Shown one piece after another: positions 35,748-45,177 of a DNA stretch of 64,000 nucleotides. Source of the stretch: Acidobacteriaceae bacterium (lineage in GTDB: Bacteria; Acidobacteriota; Terriglobia; Bryobacterales; Bryobacteraceae); contig JAFAYL010000057.1 in assembly GCA_019240405.1 (NCBI GenBank), positions 1-64,000 of the forward strand. The letters run 5' to 3'. The notes under the pieces were generated by a model. That model was not told where the DNA came from, did no database searches, and saw only the letters and a list, made by a program, of their open reading frames with translations. Position 1 is the first letter of the stretch; the number at the start of each line of letters is the position of its first letter. A program made the position numbers and the translations under genes.

Positions 35748-37322
35748 ATGCGGAACTTGATCACCGTTGGGGCGCTGTTAGGTACGGGCCTTTTGTCGAT
35801 TGCAATTTTGTGCCGTACTGTATCGGCGCAAGGCGGAAGAGGAGCGAACGCGACCGATGACGAGAATCCTTGCGTGGGATATCCGTATCCGCCAGGGGTG
35901 GTCCCTTGTGATCTGGTTCCGAAGATACAGAAAGTCAGGGAAGAGATTGACCGGACGGAGGAGGAAACCCTTCGCTATGCGGAGCATTTGCCGGTCAACA
36001 ATGGGACGCGATTGAAGCGGATTCGGGTCTTGGGTAAGTTGTTGCTGTATGACGAGAACCTCTCGGTACGGAAAAATACGGCGTGCGTGTTCTGTCACAC
36101 CACAGAAACGGGATTCACCGGGCCGATCTCGGAGATCAATGAAAAGACCGTGGCGTATCCCGGGTCTGTACGATACCGGTTTGCGAACCGGAGGCCGATG
36201 AGTTATGCGTACGGGCCATATTCGCCTGTTTTTCATTTCGACGAGAGCCAGCAGGCGTTTTTCGGCGGAAATTTTTGGAGTAGCATGGCGACTGGCTGGA
36301 AATTACAGAATCCGAATTCAGAACAGGTGCAGTTTCCGTTCGTCGATTTCGATGAACAGGGCTTTCCCGATTCGGCTTGCGTGGTGCGGCGAGTTTCACA
36401 GGCAGCGTACGAGCCGATGTTCGAGGCGATCTGGTCAACCAAGTTGAAACTGATCCACTGGCCGTCGGACGTGGATCAAGTTTGCGGAACGCCGAGCATG
36501 CCTCCGATGATCCCGACGGACCCAGGTCCATTGAAGCTGGCCGAAGAGGATCGGATGCTTTCGAACATCGCGTACGATCAGATCGCGCAGTCGATCGCAG
36601 CGAACGAAGCGGGACCCGACGTGAGCCCGTTCACGTCTAAATTCGACTACGCAATCGCGCATTCAAATCAGCCGGTGCTGACAGCCGAGGAGCAGTTGGG
36701 TTGGGAACTGTTCCGAGGCAAGGGCAAGTGCAACCTGTGTCACGTGGACAGCACATCGGCGATTCAGATGGACACGCCCGAGACGTCGTTTAACGAAGTG
36801 CCGGATGCAGAGCCACTGTTCAGCGATTTCGAGGCGTTCAATCTCGGATTGCCGAGAAACACGCATATTCCGTATTACTACGAGTCGAAGCCCGACAAAT
36901 TCGACGTGACGCCTAACCCGATGGGCCTCGCATACATTGATCGAGGTTTGGGTGATTTTCTGCGCTCGGTGGTCAATCCCAATTCGAGGTGGACGAAATA
37001 CGCCGAGCAATCGGATGGCAAGTTCCAGACTGCGACGACAAGAGATGTCGATAAGCGTCCGTATCCGACGTTCATCAAGGCATACTTTCACAATGGAATT
37101 TTGAAGAGCTTGAAAGAGGTGGTTCACTTTTATAACACCAGAGACGTCTTGCCGAAATGCAAAAAAGGAATCGACGATCCGGGATTCGCGAAGACGTGCT
37201 GGGTAGCGCCGGAAGTGCGAGAAAACGTCGATCAGAGGATCGGTAATCTTGCGTTGTCCGATGCGGAAGAAGATGCAATTGTCGCGTTCATGAAGACGCT
37301 CACGGATGGATATACCAAATAA
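35748..37322 (+). CDS. Di-haem cytochrome c peroxidase-like protein
   Basis: This secreted protein (signal TVGALLGTGLLSIAILCR) has two c-type haem motifs, CVFCH near residue 115 and CNLCH near residue 327, as in the MauG/cytochrome c peroxidase group. The late region YFHNGILKSLKEVVHFYN and LALSDAEEDAIVAFMKTL is typical. At 524 residues it is longer than CcpA, with an insertion between the haems. It may reduce peroxide or oxidise a protein. GGGAGG precedes ATG 35748; the upstream starts at 35676-35739 are less likely. Confidence 0.9.
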   Translation: MRNLITVGALLGTGLLSIAILCRTVSAQGGRGANATDDENPCVGYPYPPGVVPCDLVPKIQKVREEIDRTEEETLRYAEHLPVNNGTRLKRIRVLGKLLLYDENLSVRKNTACVFCHTTETGFTGPISEINEKTVAYPGSVRYRFANRRPMSYAYGPYSPVFHFDESQQAFFGGNFWSSMATGWKLQNPNSEQVQFPFVDFDEQGFPDSACVVRRVSQAAYEPMFEAIWSTKLKLIHWPSDVDQVCGTPSMPPMIPTDPGPLKLAEEDRMLSNIAYDQIAQSIAANEAGPDVSPFTSKFDYAIAHSNQPVLTAEEQLGWELFRGKGKCNLCHVDSTSAIQMDTPETSFNEVPDAEPLFSDFEAFNLGLPRNTHIPYYYESKPDKFDVTPNPMGLAYIDRGLGDFLRSVVNPNSRWTKYAEQSDGKFQTATTRDVDKRPYPTFIKAYFHNGILKSLKEVVHFYNTRDVLPKCKKGIDDPGFAKTCWVAPEVRENVDQRIGNLALSDAEEDAIVAFMKTLTDGYTK

Positions 37323-37342
37323 GCTGCGGAGCTTACTACGGA

Positions 37343-38539
37343 TTAGCGGCGCTGCGCGTCGATGAAATTGTGGAGGCGGTCGAGACCGCGCTCGAGCTCC
37401 GACATCGAAGTTGCGTAGGAGATGCGGATGTGGTCGTTTGTGCCGAAAGCCTCGCCGGGAACAACTGCGACGCGCGCCTCTTTCAGGAGCTCAGCCGCAA
37501 ATTCGAGAGAGTTTCTGATCTCGCCATTTTTGTAAGCAATGCTGATGTTCGGATAAGCGTAGAATGCGCCCTTCGGCATGGTGATTGTCACGCCGGGGAT
37601 CTGACAAAGACGATTCACGACGAAATCACGGCGGCGACGGTATTCGGCCAGCATTTCGGGGACAGAATGTTGCGGACCACGCATGGCTTCAATAGCTGCT
37701 TTTTGGGCGATAGAAGTGGGGTTTGATGTCGAGTGGCTTTGCAGCTTGGTCATGGCGTTGATGATGGGAGCGGGAGCAAGCGCAAAACCGATCCGCCATC
37801 CGGTCATCGCGTACGTTTTCGAGAGCGACCCTGCAACCGCGACGGTTTCTTTTGCTCTGGGAGCGGCCGTGATAGAGAACGGCTTTCCGTCGTAGAGGAA
37901 ATGGCAGTAGCACTCGTCGGTTAGCAGAAAAATGCCTCGTTTCGATGTGAGATCGAAAATGCGGCGGAATTCTTCGGGAGACAGCACGGCGCCGCTGGGA
38001 TTTGAAGGCGAGTTCATGATCAGCAGTTTGGTGCGAGGCGTGATGTGGCGCTCGATCATCTCGGCGGTTACTTCAAAACCCGCCGCTTCATCGGTTTCGA
38101 CAAAAACGCAGACTCCGCCTGCGTAATTCACGACATCTTTATAAGTGACCCAGTACGGGACCGGGATGATGACCTCGTCGCCGGGATTGACTAGCGCCTG
38201 AGTCAGATTGAAGATAGCGTGCTTGCCGCCCACCGTGACCATGCATTCAGGAGCGGAGTAGTTGGTGCCGAAATCGAGGTGGTGACGCTCGCAAATGGCC
38301 TCGCGAAGCTCCTGAACTCCTGCAGTGTTCGTGTACTTCGTGAAATTTGAAGCGAGCGCGTCAATAGCGGCTTGTTTGATATTGGCGGGCGTTGGGAAAT
38401 CAGGCTCGCCGGCACCGAAATCAACGATGTCGAGCCCTTCACGCCGGAGGCGGTCGGCATCGGCGGCGACCTTCATGGTGGAAGAAACGCTGATGGTGGA
38501 GATGCGCTCGGCGATCTCTGCAGTCGCAGTAGCTTGCAT
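37343..38539 (-). CDS. aspC: Class I aminotransferase (aspartate/prephenate type)
   Basis: This 398-residue PLP enzyme of the bacterial I-gamma group contains FGAGEPDFPTPANIKQAA, YTNTAGVQELREAI, MNSPSNPSG, DECYCHFLYDG and the PLP lysine in SLSKTYAMTGWRIGF. It would transfer amino groups between aspartate and oxaloacetate; some members also use prephenate. The symbol is by family only. Confidence 0.92.
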   Translation of the reverse strand: MQATATAEIAERISTISVSSTMKVAADADRLRREGLDIVDFGAGEPDFPTPANIKQAAIDALASNFTKYTNTAGVQELREAICERHHLDFGTNYSAPECMVTVGGKHAIFNLTQALVNPGDEVIIPVPYWVTYKDVVNYAGGVCVFVETDEAAGFEVTAEMIERHITPRTKLLIMNSPSNPSGAVLSPEEFRRIFDLTSKRGIFLLTDECYCHFLYDGKPFSITAAPRAKETVAVAGSLSKTYAMTGWRIGFALAPAPIINAMTKLQSHSTSNPTSIAQKAAIEAMRGPQHSVPEMLAEYRRRRDFVVNRLCQIPGVTITMPKGAFYAYPNISIAYKNGEIRNSLEFAAELLKEARVAVVPGEAFGTNDHIRISYATSMSELERGLDRLHNFIDAQRR

Positions 38540-38644
38540 TTTAGGTGTCAGAATTCAATCCTTTTCATATTCTCGGTGAAGCTGAGTCGCGCAGCAAGGA
38601 TGCCAGGCTGAAAACAAATCGGGGTGGAGAAGGCCCCGTAGCGA

Positions 38645-39283
38645 TTACAGCGGATTTTGGGGTTTCTCGCCAGGTCGGTAAAGGGAGGGAACTTTCTTCT
38701 TCTGCTCGTCTTCCGATTGCGCGGCCTTTTTCCGCTCGGCGACTTCTTTGGAAGGCATCATGGCCTCGCGCTCTTTTTTCTCTTTCGCATCGGCAGCGCT
38801 TAGCTCAGCACCACGTTTTTTCGTATCTTCGAGGGCCAGCTCGCGGCTGTCCGTAGTGGCATCGATTGCCGCTTGAAGGACGAATTTGTAACGATCGAAA
38901 TCTCTCGGCTCGCTTTGCTGAATTTTATTGAGCTTATCGAGAAACTCTTTTTCCGCCTCGGTTACGCCCAACAGCCCTTTACCCAGATCGACATTGTGAC
39001 GCAAGGCATCATCCGAAACCGAGTCAATGGCTTCGATAATTTTGCTATAGTCTTCGAGCGTATTGTGGATAAAAATGCTCCGGCCGGGCTTGTCTTTGGC
39101 CAGGTATTGGTCCAACAAATCCATACGCAGCCTCGCGAATCGGACATAGAGGAGCAATCGCTCATTCGGCTCCTGCGCTTCGCGAACCTGGTCCACTTCG
39201 CTCGGCGTCAAAAAATCCCTATCCTGAGCGAACGCGGGCGAAACGGCGCAAATGGCCACGCAGAGCGCAATTCCCAACCTCAT
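38645..39283 (-). CDS. Secreted protein of unknown function
   Basis: Signal peptide IALCVAICAVSPAFAQ, then a helical, charged domain (FLTPSEVDQVREAQEPNERL, DDALRHNVDLGKGLLGVTEA). The C-terminal third is a low-complexity Lys/Glu coil (KEKKEREAMMPSKEVAERKK). ATG 39283 overlaps the previous stop in ATGA. About 212 residues. Part of a run with 39280 and the TPR gene. Confidence 0.72.
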   Translation of the reverse strand: MRLGIALCVAICAVSPAFAQDRDFLTPSEVDQVREAQEPNERLLLYVRFARLRMDLLDQYLAKDKPGRSIFIHNTLEDYSKIIEAIDSVSDDALRHNVDLGKGLLGVTEAEKEFLDKLNKIQQSEPRDFDRYKFVLQAAIDATTDSRELALEDTKKRGAELSAADAKEKKEREAMMPSKEVAERKKAAQSEDEQKKKVPSLYRPGEKPQNPL

Positions 39284-39723
39284 TTGCGCATGACTCCGTC
39301 CATGAGCTTGTCTTGAATTTCGTCCAATTTCCGCTGCGTGTACTCGGCCCATCCACGCTCCTGAACGCTCAATTCGTCAAGCAAGCCTTTCATGCGCCTT
39401 TGCAGGAATGCGACCCTCAGCTCAGCCTTTTTATAGAATCTCGCTTTGCGCGCCACTTCCAGAGATCCGACACATTCCTTCAGGGCATTGGTCATCTTTT
39501 CGAGCTCCGCGTCGCCCTTCTTGACTTCGCCTTTGGTGTAGAACTGGCGCGCATTATCAAAGGCCGCATCCGCAAATCCCAATGCCTTATCCGAGCGCCT
39601 GGCGGGATCGTGCTCGGCCTCAAGCTCGACCATGAACGATTGTTGAGCGTATACGAAAGATGCGAATCCAAAGAAGAGCACGCTGGACCAGATCAGCTTT
39701 GGCAGTTTCACGGAAACAGTCAT
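39280..39723 (-). CDS. Small secreted helical protein
   Basis: This 147-residue protein has a signal peptide (LIWSSVLFFGFASFVYAQ) and a helical domain with ALGFADAAFDNARQFYTKGE and KKGDAELEKMTNALKECVGS. No known family. ATGA overlaps link it to both neighbours, so the three envelope proteins are probably made together. Confidence 0.75.
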   Translation of the reverse strand: MTVSVKLPKLIWSSVLFFGFASFVYAQQSFMVELEAEHDPARRSDKALGFADAAFDNARQFYTKGEVKKGDAELEKMTNALKECVGSLEVARKARFYKKAELRVAFLQRRMKGLLDELSVQERGWAEYTQRKLDEIQDKLMDGVMRK

Positions 39724-40937
39724 CGATTGGCCTCTCTTTCGAGAATCCTGCTGCGCTGGCGGGCGATGAACTCCTGGTCGGGATGCTGCCCTTGACTTAA
39801 GGCGAGAAATCGCTGATAGCTAGCCAGCGCGGGCTTCACCTGATGTAACTTGTCCAGCACGATCGCTCGTAAATAGAAGTTACCAGCTTTTTCGGCGTTC
39901 AGGTTATGGACCTGGTCCAAGGCGGCCAGGGCCTGCGGGTACAGATCTGCTAGTACGTAGGAAGTTGCCGCCTCATTCCAAGCCTCGATGGAATCGGGCT
40001 TGAGCTTCGCCGCGGCTACAAATTCGCTAGCAGCAGCTGCATAATCGTGTTTATCCCGGTGAATGCGCCCGACCGCCATTCGCACGTCAAAATCGTTAGG
40101 ATTGCTTTTGAGCGCGTCTTCCAGAATCGGCGCGGCCAAATCATTCTGATTGTTCTTGAGGTAAGCGGTCGCGAGGGCCAATTTATTTGCTGGAGTGGGA
40201 GATAGCTCCGCAGCCGCCTGAAACTCCGGGACTGCGTCGGCGGGCCGGTTCGCAGTGAGGTAAAGGCGTCCGAGCTCCTCACGCGCGCCCGCATCGTTCG
40301 GAAACTGTTCGAGGAGAGAAATCGCGTCTTCTGGCCGATTTGCGGCGGAAAACGCAATGGCTATTTCTAATAAATACGACTTCAGATTCGGATCGAGGTT
40401 CGCCGCGGCTAGGTACTGCGTCCGAGCATCGTCCAATTTGCCCTGGCGCGCGAGACTTTGGCCCAGCCCCAGCTCCGCCGGGGCCAGCTTGGGATCGAGC
40501 GTCAGCGCATCCCGGTAGGCGGTCGCCGCTTGTTCGAAATCTCCCGTCGCGAAGAGAGCATCACCTAGATAGCGCTTGGGCCGCGTTTCATTCGGCTTTT
40601 GCTTCGTTGCTTCTTCAAGCAGTGGAAGCGCATCAGCCGGCCGCTTCTCGCGCAAATAGAGAATGCCGAGGTTGAGATCCGCTTCATACAAGCCCGGCTT
40701 TAGCGCAAGGGTTTGTTTGTAGTGATCGATCGCGCGATCGTTCTCGTTCAGCCCAGTCTCAGCAAGCGCCAGATTGAAAAGCGCGGAGTAATCTTTTGGG
40801 TCGCGGGCCGCGAGCTGCGAAAAAACCTGTTCAGCGGTTTTATAGTCGCGATGATCGAGGGCCTGCAAGCCTTGGGCTTGCGGATTTGTTTGTCCACTGG
40901 CGAGCGAGAACGCGGCAAAGAACAGCAGCGCGAACAC
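39720..40937 (-). CDS. Secreted tetratricopeptide-repeat protein
   Basis: Signal peptide FALLFFAAFSLASGQ, then about ten TPR units from residue 20 to 390 (DYSALFNLALAETGLNENDR, AELGLGQSLARQGKLDDART, AWNEAATSYVLADLYPQAL). TPR arrays bind other proteins and suggest a scaffold in the envelope. 405 residues. Confidence 0.9.
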   Translation of the reverse strand: MFALLFFAAFSLASGQTNPQAQGLQALDHRDYKTAEQVFSQLAARDPKDYSALFNLALAETGLNENDRAIDHYKQTLALKPGLYEADLNLGILYLREKRPADALPLLEEATKQKPNETRPKRYLGDALFATGDFEQAATAYRDALTLDPKLAPAELGLGQSLARQGKLDDARTQYLAAANLDPNLKSYLLEIAIAFSAANRPEDAISLLEQFPNDAGAREELGRLYLTANRPADAVPEFQAAAELSPTPANKLALATAYLKNNQNDLAAPILEDALKSNPNDFDVRMAVGRIHRDKHDYAAAASEFVAAAKLKPDSIEAWNEAATSYVLADLYPQALAALDQVHNLNAEKAGNFYLRAIVLDKLHQVKPALASYQRFLALSQGQHPDQEFIARQRSRILEREANR

Positions 40938-40956
40938 GGAAAGGAGCTCTTTTCAA

Positions 40957-42096
40957 CTATTGTATCGAGTCGACTGCGGCTTCTCCTCTGCGCTTCTTAG
41001 CGGCTGCGGTGGCGTCGCGGTGCAGGTGAGTCAAATTTACTCCGGTTATTGCCAGCAGCACGAATCCAACCACGACTAACGGAAGAGTGACGACGGCCCA
41101 TAACACAATCGAGAAGCGCCTCGCGTGCGCGGTAGGCAAGCCGAATAGCGTAAGCGTTCGGGCCGTCACCCAATTAAACAAGCCGAGATTGCCGGGCGCC
41201 TGTGGAACGATGCTGCTTAAGCGCAGCAGCACCATCATTACGAATGATGCGGTCCATGAGGCAACTGCAAGTTTATTGGCTCTTACCAGTGTATAAATCG
41301 GCAAGATCTGGCACAACATGAACGCGCCGCTCACAAAAAAAGAGAAATAGAGATAGCGCGAGTGGCCGATCATGTGCAGATCCTCTATTAGCGTGTTGAA
41401 CCAGCGCGGCCAAGCTAGCCCAAAAAATAGCTCCCACGATTGCTTCTTCGCATACATCGCGTAGCCGAGAATGGCCGCTAAGATCACAATCATGACTCCG
41501 AGTAGATAGCCGCCTTTCAGCAGAACGGAGGGGAATCGATGAAGGTGCAGGCAAAAGAGGAAACAGGCCATCAGCCAGGCACCGTCAAAAATGCGCTCGA
41601 TCAGCGCGGACGCAAACGCAACAGAAAGCGGGATATCGGTGGCGCTTCGCGAGAGCATGAAACAGCGGATCAGCTCTCCCGCGCGAAGAGGAAGCACCTC
41701 ATTCGCAAAAAGCCCTACGTATATTGCGCGCGTGGCCTGCCAGAAAGAAACGCGGCCGATGGGTTTCAGAAGTAGCGCCCAGCGCCAGCCTTGAAGCAGA
41801 AAAACGAAGACATTGGAGAGAGCCGCAACCAGAACCCAGGTCCAATTCATGTGGCGGATCTCGCCCCAGATATGGGAAAGCCCGGCGCCGTTGAGAACCC
41901 ACATCAGGCAGGCGACCGAGAGCAAATTCGTCAGAATGAAGAGGGCCCACGCCTTGATTCGGCGCGGGCGCTCGACGAGCCGCGGGGGCACGATCTGCGT
42001 GCTCAAGCCTTCATAATATCGCCGAATGTAGGATGTGAAGATGCGCACCAGCTTGCTTCTTGGAGTTGTGCTTGTGTCACTTTTTTCGTTCCGCAC
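40957..42096 (-). CDS. Lysylphosphatidylglycerol synthase-TM-like (UPF0104) membrane protein
   Basis: This protein has about eight hydrophobic helices and the flippase-like LPG_synthase_TM pattern: ATRAIYVGLFANEVLPLRAG, ELIRCFMLSR and SSIVPQAPGNLGLFNW. It may move lipid-linked sugars or lipids. The start is uncertain because ATG 42096 overlaps the divergent GGT gene. GTG 42048 or TTG 42006 would shorten the soluble N-terminus without touching the membrane domain. Confidence 0.85.
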   Translation of the reverse strand: MRNEKSDTSTTPRSKLVRIFTSYIRRYYEGLSTQIVPPRLVERPRRIKAWALFILTNLLSVACLMWVLNGAGLSHIWGEIRHMNWTWVLVAALSNVFVFLLQGWRWALLLKPIGRVSFWQATRAIYVGLFANEVLPLRAGELIRCFMLSRSATDIPLSVAFASALIERIFDGAWLMACFLFCLHLHRFPSVLLKGGYLLGVMIVILAAILGYAMYAKKQSWELFFGLAWPRWFNTLIEDLHMIGHSRYLYFSFFVSGAFMLCQILPIYTLVRANKLAVASWTASFVMMVLLRLSSIVPQAPGNLGLFNWVTARTLTLFGLPTAHARRFSIVLWAVVTLPLVVVGFVLLAITGVNLTHLHRDATAAAKKRRGEAAVDSIQ

Positions 42097-43762
42097 CAGC
42101 GCACAAACGAAGAGGGTGAATGAAACGCGGGGTCGTAATTACGGCCGTTCGATGGTCGTGAGCGGGTTAGGAATTGTCGCCACGAGTCAGACGCTGGCTT
42201 CTGCGGCAGGCGCGGACATCTTGCGCGACGGCGGGTCCGCAGTAGACGCAGCAATTGCGGCGAACGCTGTGCTGGGCGTAACGGAGCCCATGATGAACGG
42301 AATCGGCGGCGATCTCTTCGCGATTGTGTACGAAGCCGGGAGCAAGAAACTCTACGGGTTGAATTCGAGCGGCTGGGCGCCTCAAGGGCTCACCATCGAG
42401 TTTCTGAAATCGAGAGGCATCACAAAATCGCTTCCTGGCGGAAGTATTCAATCGACAACCGTGCCAGGAGCGGTGGCCGGCTGGGATGCATTGCATCAAC
42501 GCTTCGGTAAATTGCCGCTTGCGCGCGTGCTGGCGCCTGCTATTTATTACGCGAAGGAAGGTGTTCCCATCGCGGAGATGGTCTCGCGGGTCTGGGCGGC
42601 TGCCGGCCGCCAGCTTGAAAATCAACCAGGATTCCGGCAGGTCTTTCTTCCTGGAGGTCACGCTCCCAGAACAGGAGAAATTTTTCGCGATGCCGATTTA
42701 GCGCAATCGCTCGAGCTCATTGCCCTGCACGGCCGGGATGGCTTTTATCGCGGCCCGCTCGCGCAAAAACTTCTGCGGTTCTCACGCGAGCAGGGTGGAA
42801 CTATGTCCGAACAGGATCTCGCCGATTTCCAACCCGAATGGGTTACTCCGATCTCGACTGCCTATCGTGGCTGGACCGTCTCCGAGCTACCACCGAACGG
42901 GCAAGGTATCGCCGCGCTCTCGATGCTCAACATTATGGAGCAGTTTCCGCTGCCGGAATACGGACACAACAGCGTCAAAGCGCTGCACATCATGATCGAA
43001 GCGAAGAAGCTGGCGTACGCGGATTTGATGGAATACACCGGAGACCCGCGTTTCTCGCGCATTCCGGTTGATCAACTTTTGTCCAAAGATCTCGCGCGGA
43101 GACGAGCCGATTCGATTGATCCATCGCACGCCCATTGTACGGTTTTGCCTTCCGATTTTACGGCCAAACTCAACGCTATGGGGAGCGAGACGACATATCT
43201 CACGGCGATCGATCAAAACGGCAACATCGTCTCACTCATTCAGAGCAATTTCGCTTCGTTTGGCACGGGTCTTGTCGCGCCGGGAACGGGATTCGCTCTC
43301 CAGAATCGAGGCGAACTGTTTACGCTCGAGCCCGGCAAGCCCAATTCGCTCGCGCCGCATAAGCGGCCGCTCCACACCATCATTCCCGGGTTTATGCAGA
43401 AAGGCGAGGAGGTAATCGGCTTCGGCATCATGGGCGGTTTTAACCAGGCTCAGGCGCATGCTCAGTTCGTCTCGAACATCGCCGATTTCGGTATGAACAT
43501 CCAGGCGGCGCTCAGCGCGCCACGGTTCACAAAGCCGACGTTTGCCGGTTGCGATCTCATCATTGAATCGCGCATTCCCGAAGCCGTGCGCGATCAGCTC
43601 GCGGGCATGGGCCACCAGTTGGATCTGGTTCCTGAGTACTCGCCGGAGATGGGGCGAGGAAATGCGGTTATGACGGATGTGCGTGGCGTGAAGTACGGCG
43701 CTTCCGATCCCCGCGGGGACGGCGAAGCGATCCCGCAAACTCCGCGCGCTTACGCGCAATAA
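42041..43762 (+). CDS. ggt: Gamma-glutamyltransferase
   Basis: This enzyme hydrolyses or transfers the gamma-glutamyl group of glutathione in the periplasm. Signal peptide: RTSLLLGVVLVSLFSFRTSA. The large-subunit motif DGGSAVDAAIAANAVLGV is clear. The small subunit begins at the autocleavage Thr in GSETTYLTAIDQNGN, followed by IQSNFASFGTGLV. About 573 residues, normal length. ATG 42041 has AGGATGTG upstream; GTG 42035 would add two residues. Confidence 0.94.
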   Translation: MRTSLLLGVVLVSLFSFRTSAQTKRVNETRGRNYGRSMVVSGLGIVATSQTLASAAGADILRDGGSAVDAAIAANAVLGVTEPMMNGIGGDLFAIVYEAGSKKLYGLNSSGWAPQGLTIEFLKSRGITKSLPGGSIQSTTVPGAVAGWDALHQRFGKLPLARVLAPAIYYAKEGVPIAEMVSRVWAAAGRQLENQPGFRQVFLPGGHAPRTGEIFRDADLAQSLELIALHGRDGFYRGPLAQKLLRFSREQGGTMSEQDLADFQPEWVTPISTAYRGWTVSELPPNGQGIAALSMLNIMEQFPLPEYGHNSVKALHIMIEAKKLAYADLMEYTGDPRFSRIPVDQLLSKDLARRRADSIDPSHAHCTVLPSDFTAKLNAMGSETTYLTAIDQNGNIVSLIQSNFASFGTGLVAPGTGFALQNRGELFTLEPGKPNSLAPHKRPLHTIIPGFMQKGEEVIGFGIMGGFNQAQAHAQFVSNIADFGMNIQAALSAPRFTKPTFAGCDLIIESRIPEAVRDQLAGMGHQLDLVPEYSPEMGRGNAVMTDVRGVKYGASDPRGDGEAIPQTPRAYAQ

Positions 43763-43783
43763 TTCGCTACAGTAAACCTGAAT

Positions 43784-44170
43784 ATGCACTGTCCAAATTG
43801 TGGGCTGGCCAATCCAGACAACGCGAGGTTCTGCTCGAATTGCGGCACGCAGTTTTCTCCCGTTACAGGCGCGCAGCAACCCCCATATCAGCCTCAATAC
43901 CCACAGGCGCCTCCGCAATCGGTTCCCGGAGGGAGCCCCGTTATGAGGAACATCGCGCTTGGATGTTTAATCGTGCTGCTCATCTTTTTGCTTTTCGGGC
44001 TTTCCTGCACACGTGCCTGTTTTCGCGGCCGCCGCTATTACCGGCGGTACGGCGCGATTGTTCGGTCGATGGATTCGCAGTTCGCTGAGTCAATGCGTAC
44101 CGTCACACGTGATAAGCTGCGGGCCATAGGAGGAATGGAATGGATCACACCTCCCGACGCGATTTCTTAA
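43784..44170 (+). CDS. Zinc-ribbon membrane protein
   Basis: The N-terminus CPNCGLANPDNARFCSNCG is a zinc ribbon with four Cys residues. A Pro/Gln-rich linker (PPYQPQYPQAPPQSVPGG) follows, then one helix (CLIVLLIFLLFGLSC) and a basic tail. 128 residues. Function unknown. Its end overlaps the next gene by 31 bp in another frame. Confidence 0.78.
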   Translation: MHCPNCGLANPDNARFCSNCGTQFSPVTGAQQPPYQPQYPQAPPQSVPGGSPVMRNIALGCLIVLLIFLLFGLSCTRACFRGRRYYRRYGAIVRSMDSQFAESMRTVTRDKLRAIGGMEWITPPDAIS

Positions 44171-45024
44171 AGGCTGGGTTCGCCGCGGCCGCGCTCGCAG
44201 GGGCGGGAACGGTACCCATAAAAGCAGCTCGCGAAACGGCAACGGATTGGGTCACGCTCGGCAAATCGGGCGTGAAAGTAACACGCCTCGCACTGGGAAC
44301 GGGGAGTATCAGCGGGGAGGTCCAGCGCGATCTTGGACAGGACGGATTCACGCGCCTGGTGCGCCATGCATACGATCGCGGTATTCGCTTCTTCGAGACC
44401 GCTGAATCGTACGGCGAGATGCATAAGATGCTTGGGGTCGCACTGAAGGGTATTCCGCGCGATAGTTACCGCCTGATGTCGAAAGTGACGACGCGTGAAG
44501 GCGTGAATCCGCAAGAGAAGATCGATCAGTTGCGCAAGCTCGCGAATACCGATTATTTCGACATTATGCTTCTTCACTGGCAGCACGTTGCATCATGGCC
44601 GACCGATACGGTGAGATGGCAGGACGGCATCCTCGAAGCTGAATCGAGGAAAGCCGTGGTAGCTCACGGCGCATCCGTGCATGGGCTTCCCGCATTGCGG
44701 CGCTTCCCAGGCAACAAGTGGCTCGAGGTAGCGATGATACGGATGAACCACAACGGCACGAAGATGGACGCCGAGGATTATGCGACAAGCGGGCCGGGAA
44801 ACGTCGCCGAGGTGGTCCAGCATGTCAAGCAAGTCCGAAGCGACGGCATGGGCGTGATCAGCATGAAGCTGGTGGGAGAAGGCGCGTTCACGACTCGCGA
44901 GAACCGCCAAGCGGCGATGCGGTTCGCTTTTCGGAATGCGGGTGTCGATGCTGTGACAGTCGGCTACAAGAACACCGCAGAGATTGACGAAGCGATCGAG
45001 AATATCAATCTCGCCCTTGTGTAG
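44140..45024 (+). CDS. Tat-exported aldo/keto reductase
   Basis: Tat signal SRRDFLKAGFAAAALAGA. The AKR barrel has VTRLALGTGSISG, AYDRGIRFFETAESYGEMHK (Asp replaced by Glu; catalytic Tyr present), LMSKVTTRE with the Lys, and DIMLLHWQHV with a His. AGGAGG lies six bases before the ATG. The substrate is unknown. 294 residues. Confidence 0.88.
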   Translation: MDHTSRRDFLKAGFAAAALAGAGTVPIKAARETATDWVTLGKSGVKVTRLALGTGSISGEVQRDLGQDGFTRLVRHAYDRGIRFFETAESYGEMHKMLGVALKGIPRDSYRLMSKVTTREGVNPQEKIDQLRKLANTDYFDIMLLHWQHVASWPTDTVRWQDGILEAESRKAVVAHGASVHGLPALRRFPGNKWLEVAMIRMNHNGTKMDAEDYATSGPGNVAEVVQHVKQVRSDGMGVISMKLVGEGAFTTRENRQAAMRFAFRNAGVDAVTVGYKNTAEIDEAIENINLALV

Positions 45025-45128
45025 CCGAAAGAAGCGCATGGCAACGTACGCGCCGCTGGGCTCGAAACGCTATCTGAGATAGCCATCTTCACTCCCGATT
45101 ACCGGTTCCAGCCGTGTCTCGTCCAGCG

Positions 45129-45167
45129 TTGACAATAAGTCCAAGCTTATATAAACTGATACTTATT
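45129..45167 (+). promoter_or_regulatory. Promoter and dyad upstream of the second ArsR gene
   Basis: TTGACA (45129-45134) with TAAACT (45152-45157, 17-bp spacer) or TATAAA (45150-45155) is a good promoter. AATAAGT (45134-45140) and ACTTATT (45161-45167) are perfect inverted halves on both sides of the -10 box. It could be an ArsR-type operator. Confidence 0.55.
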
Positions 45168-45177
45168 AAGACTCTGG

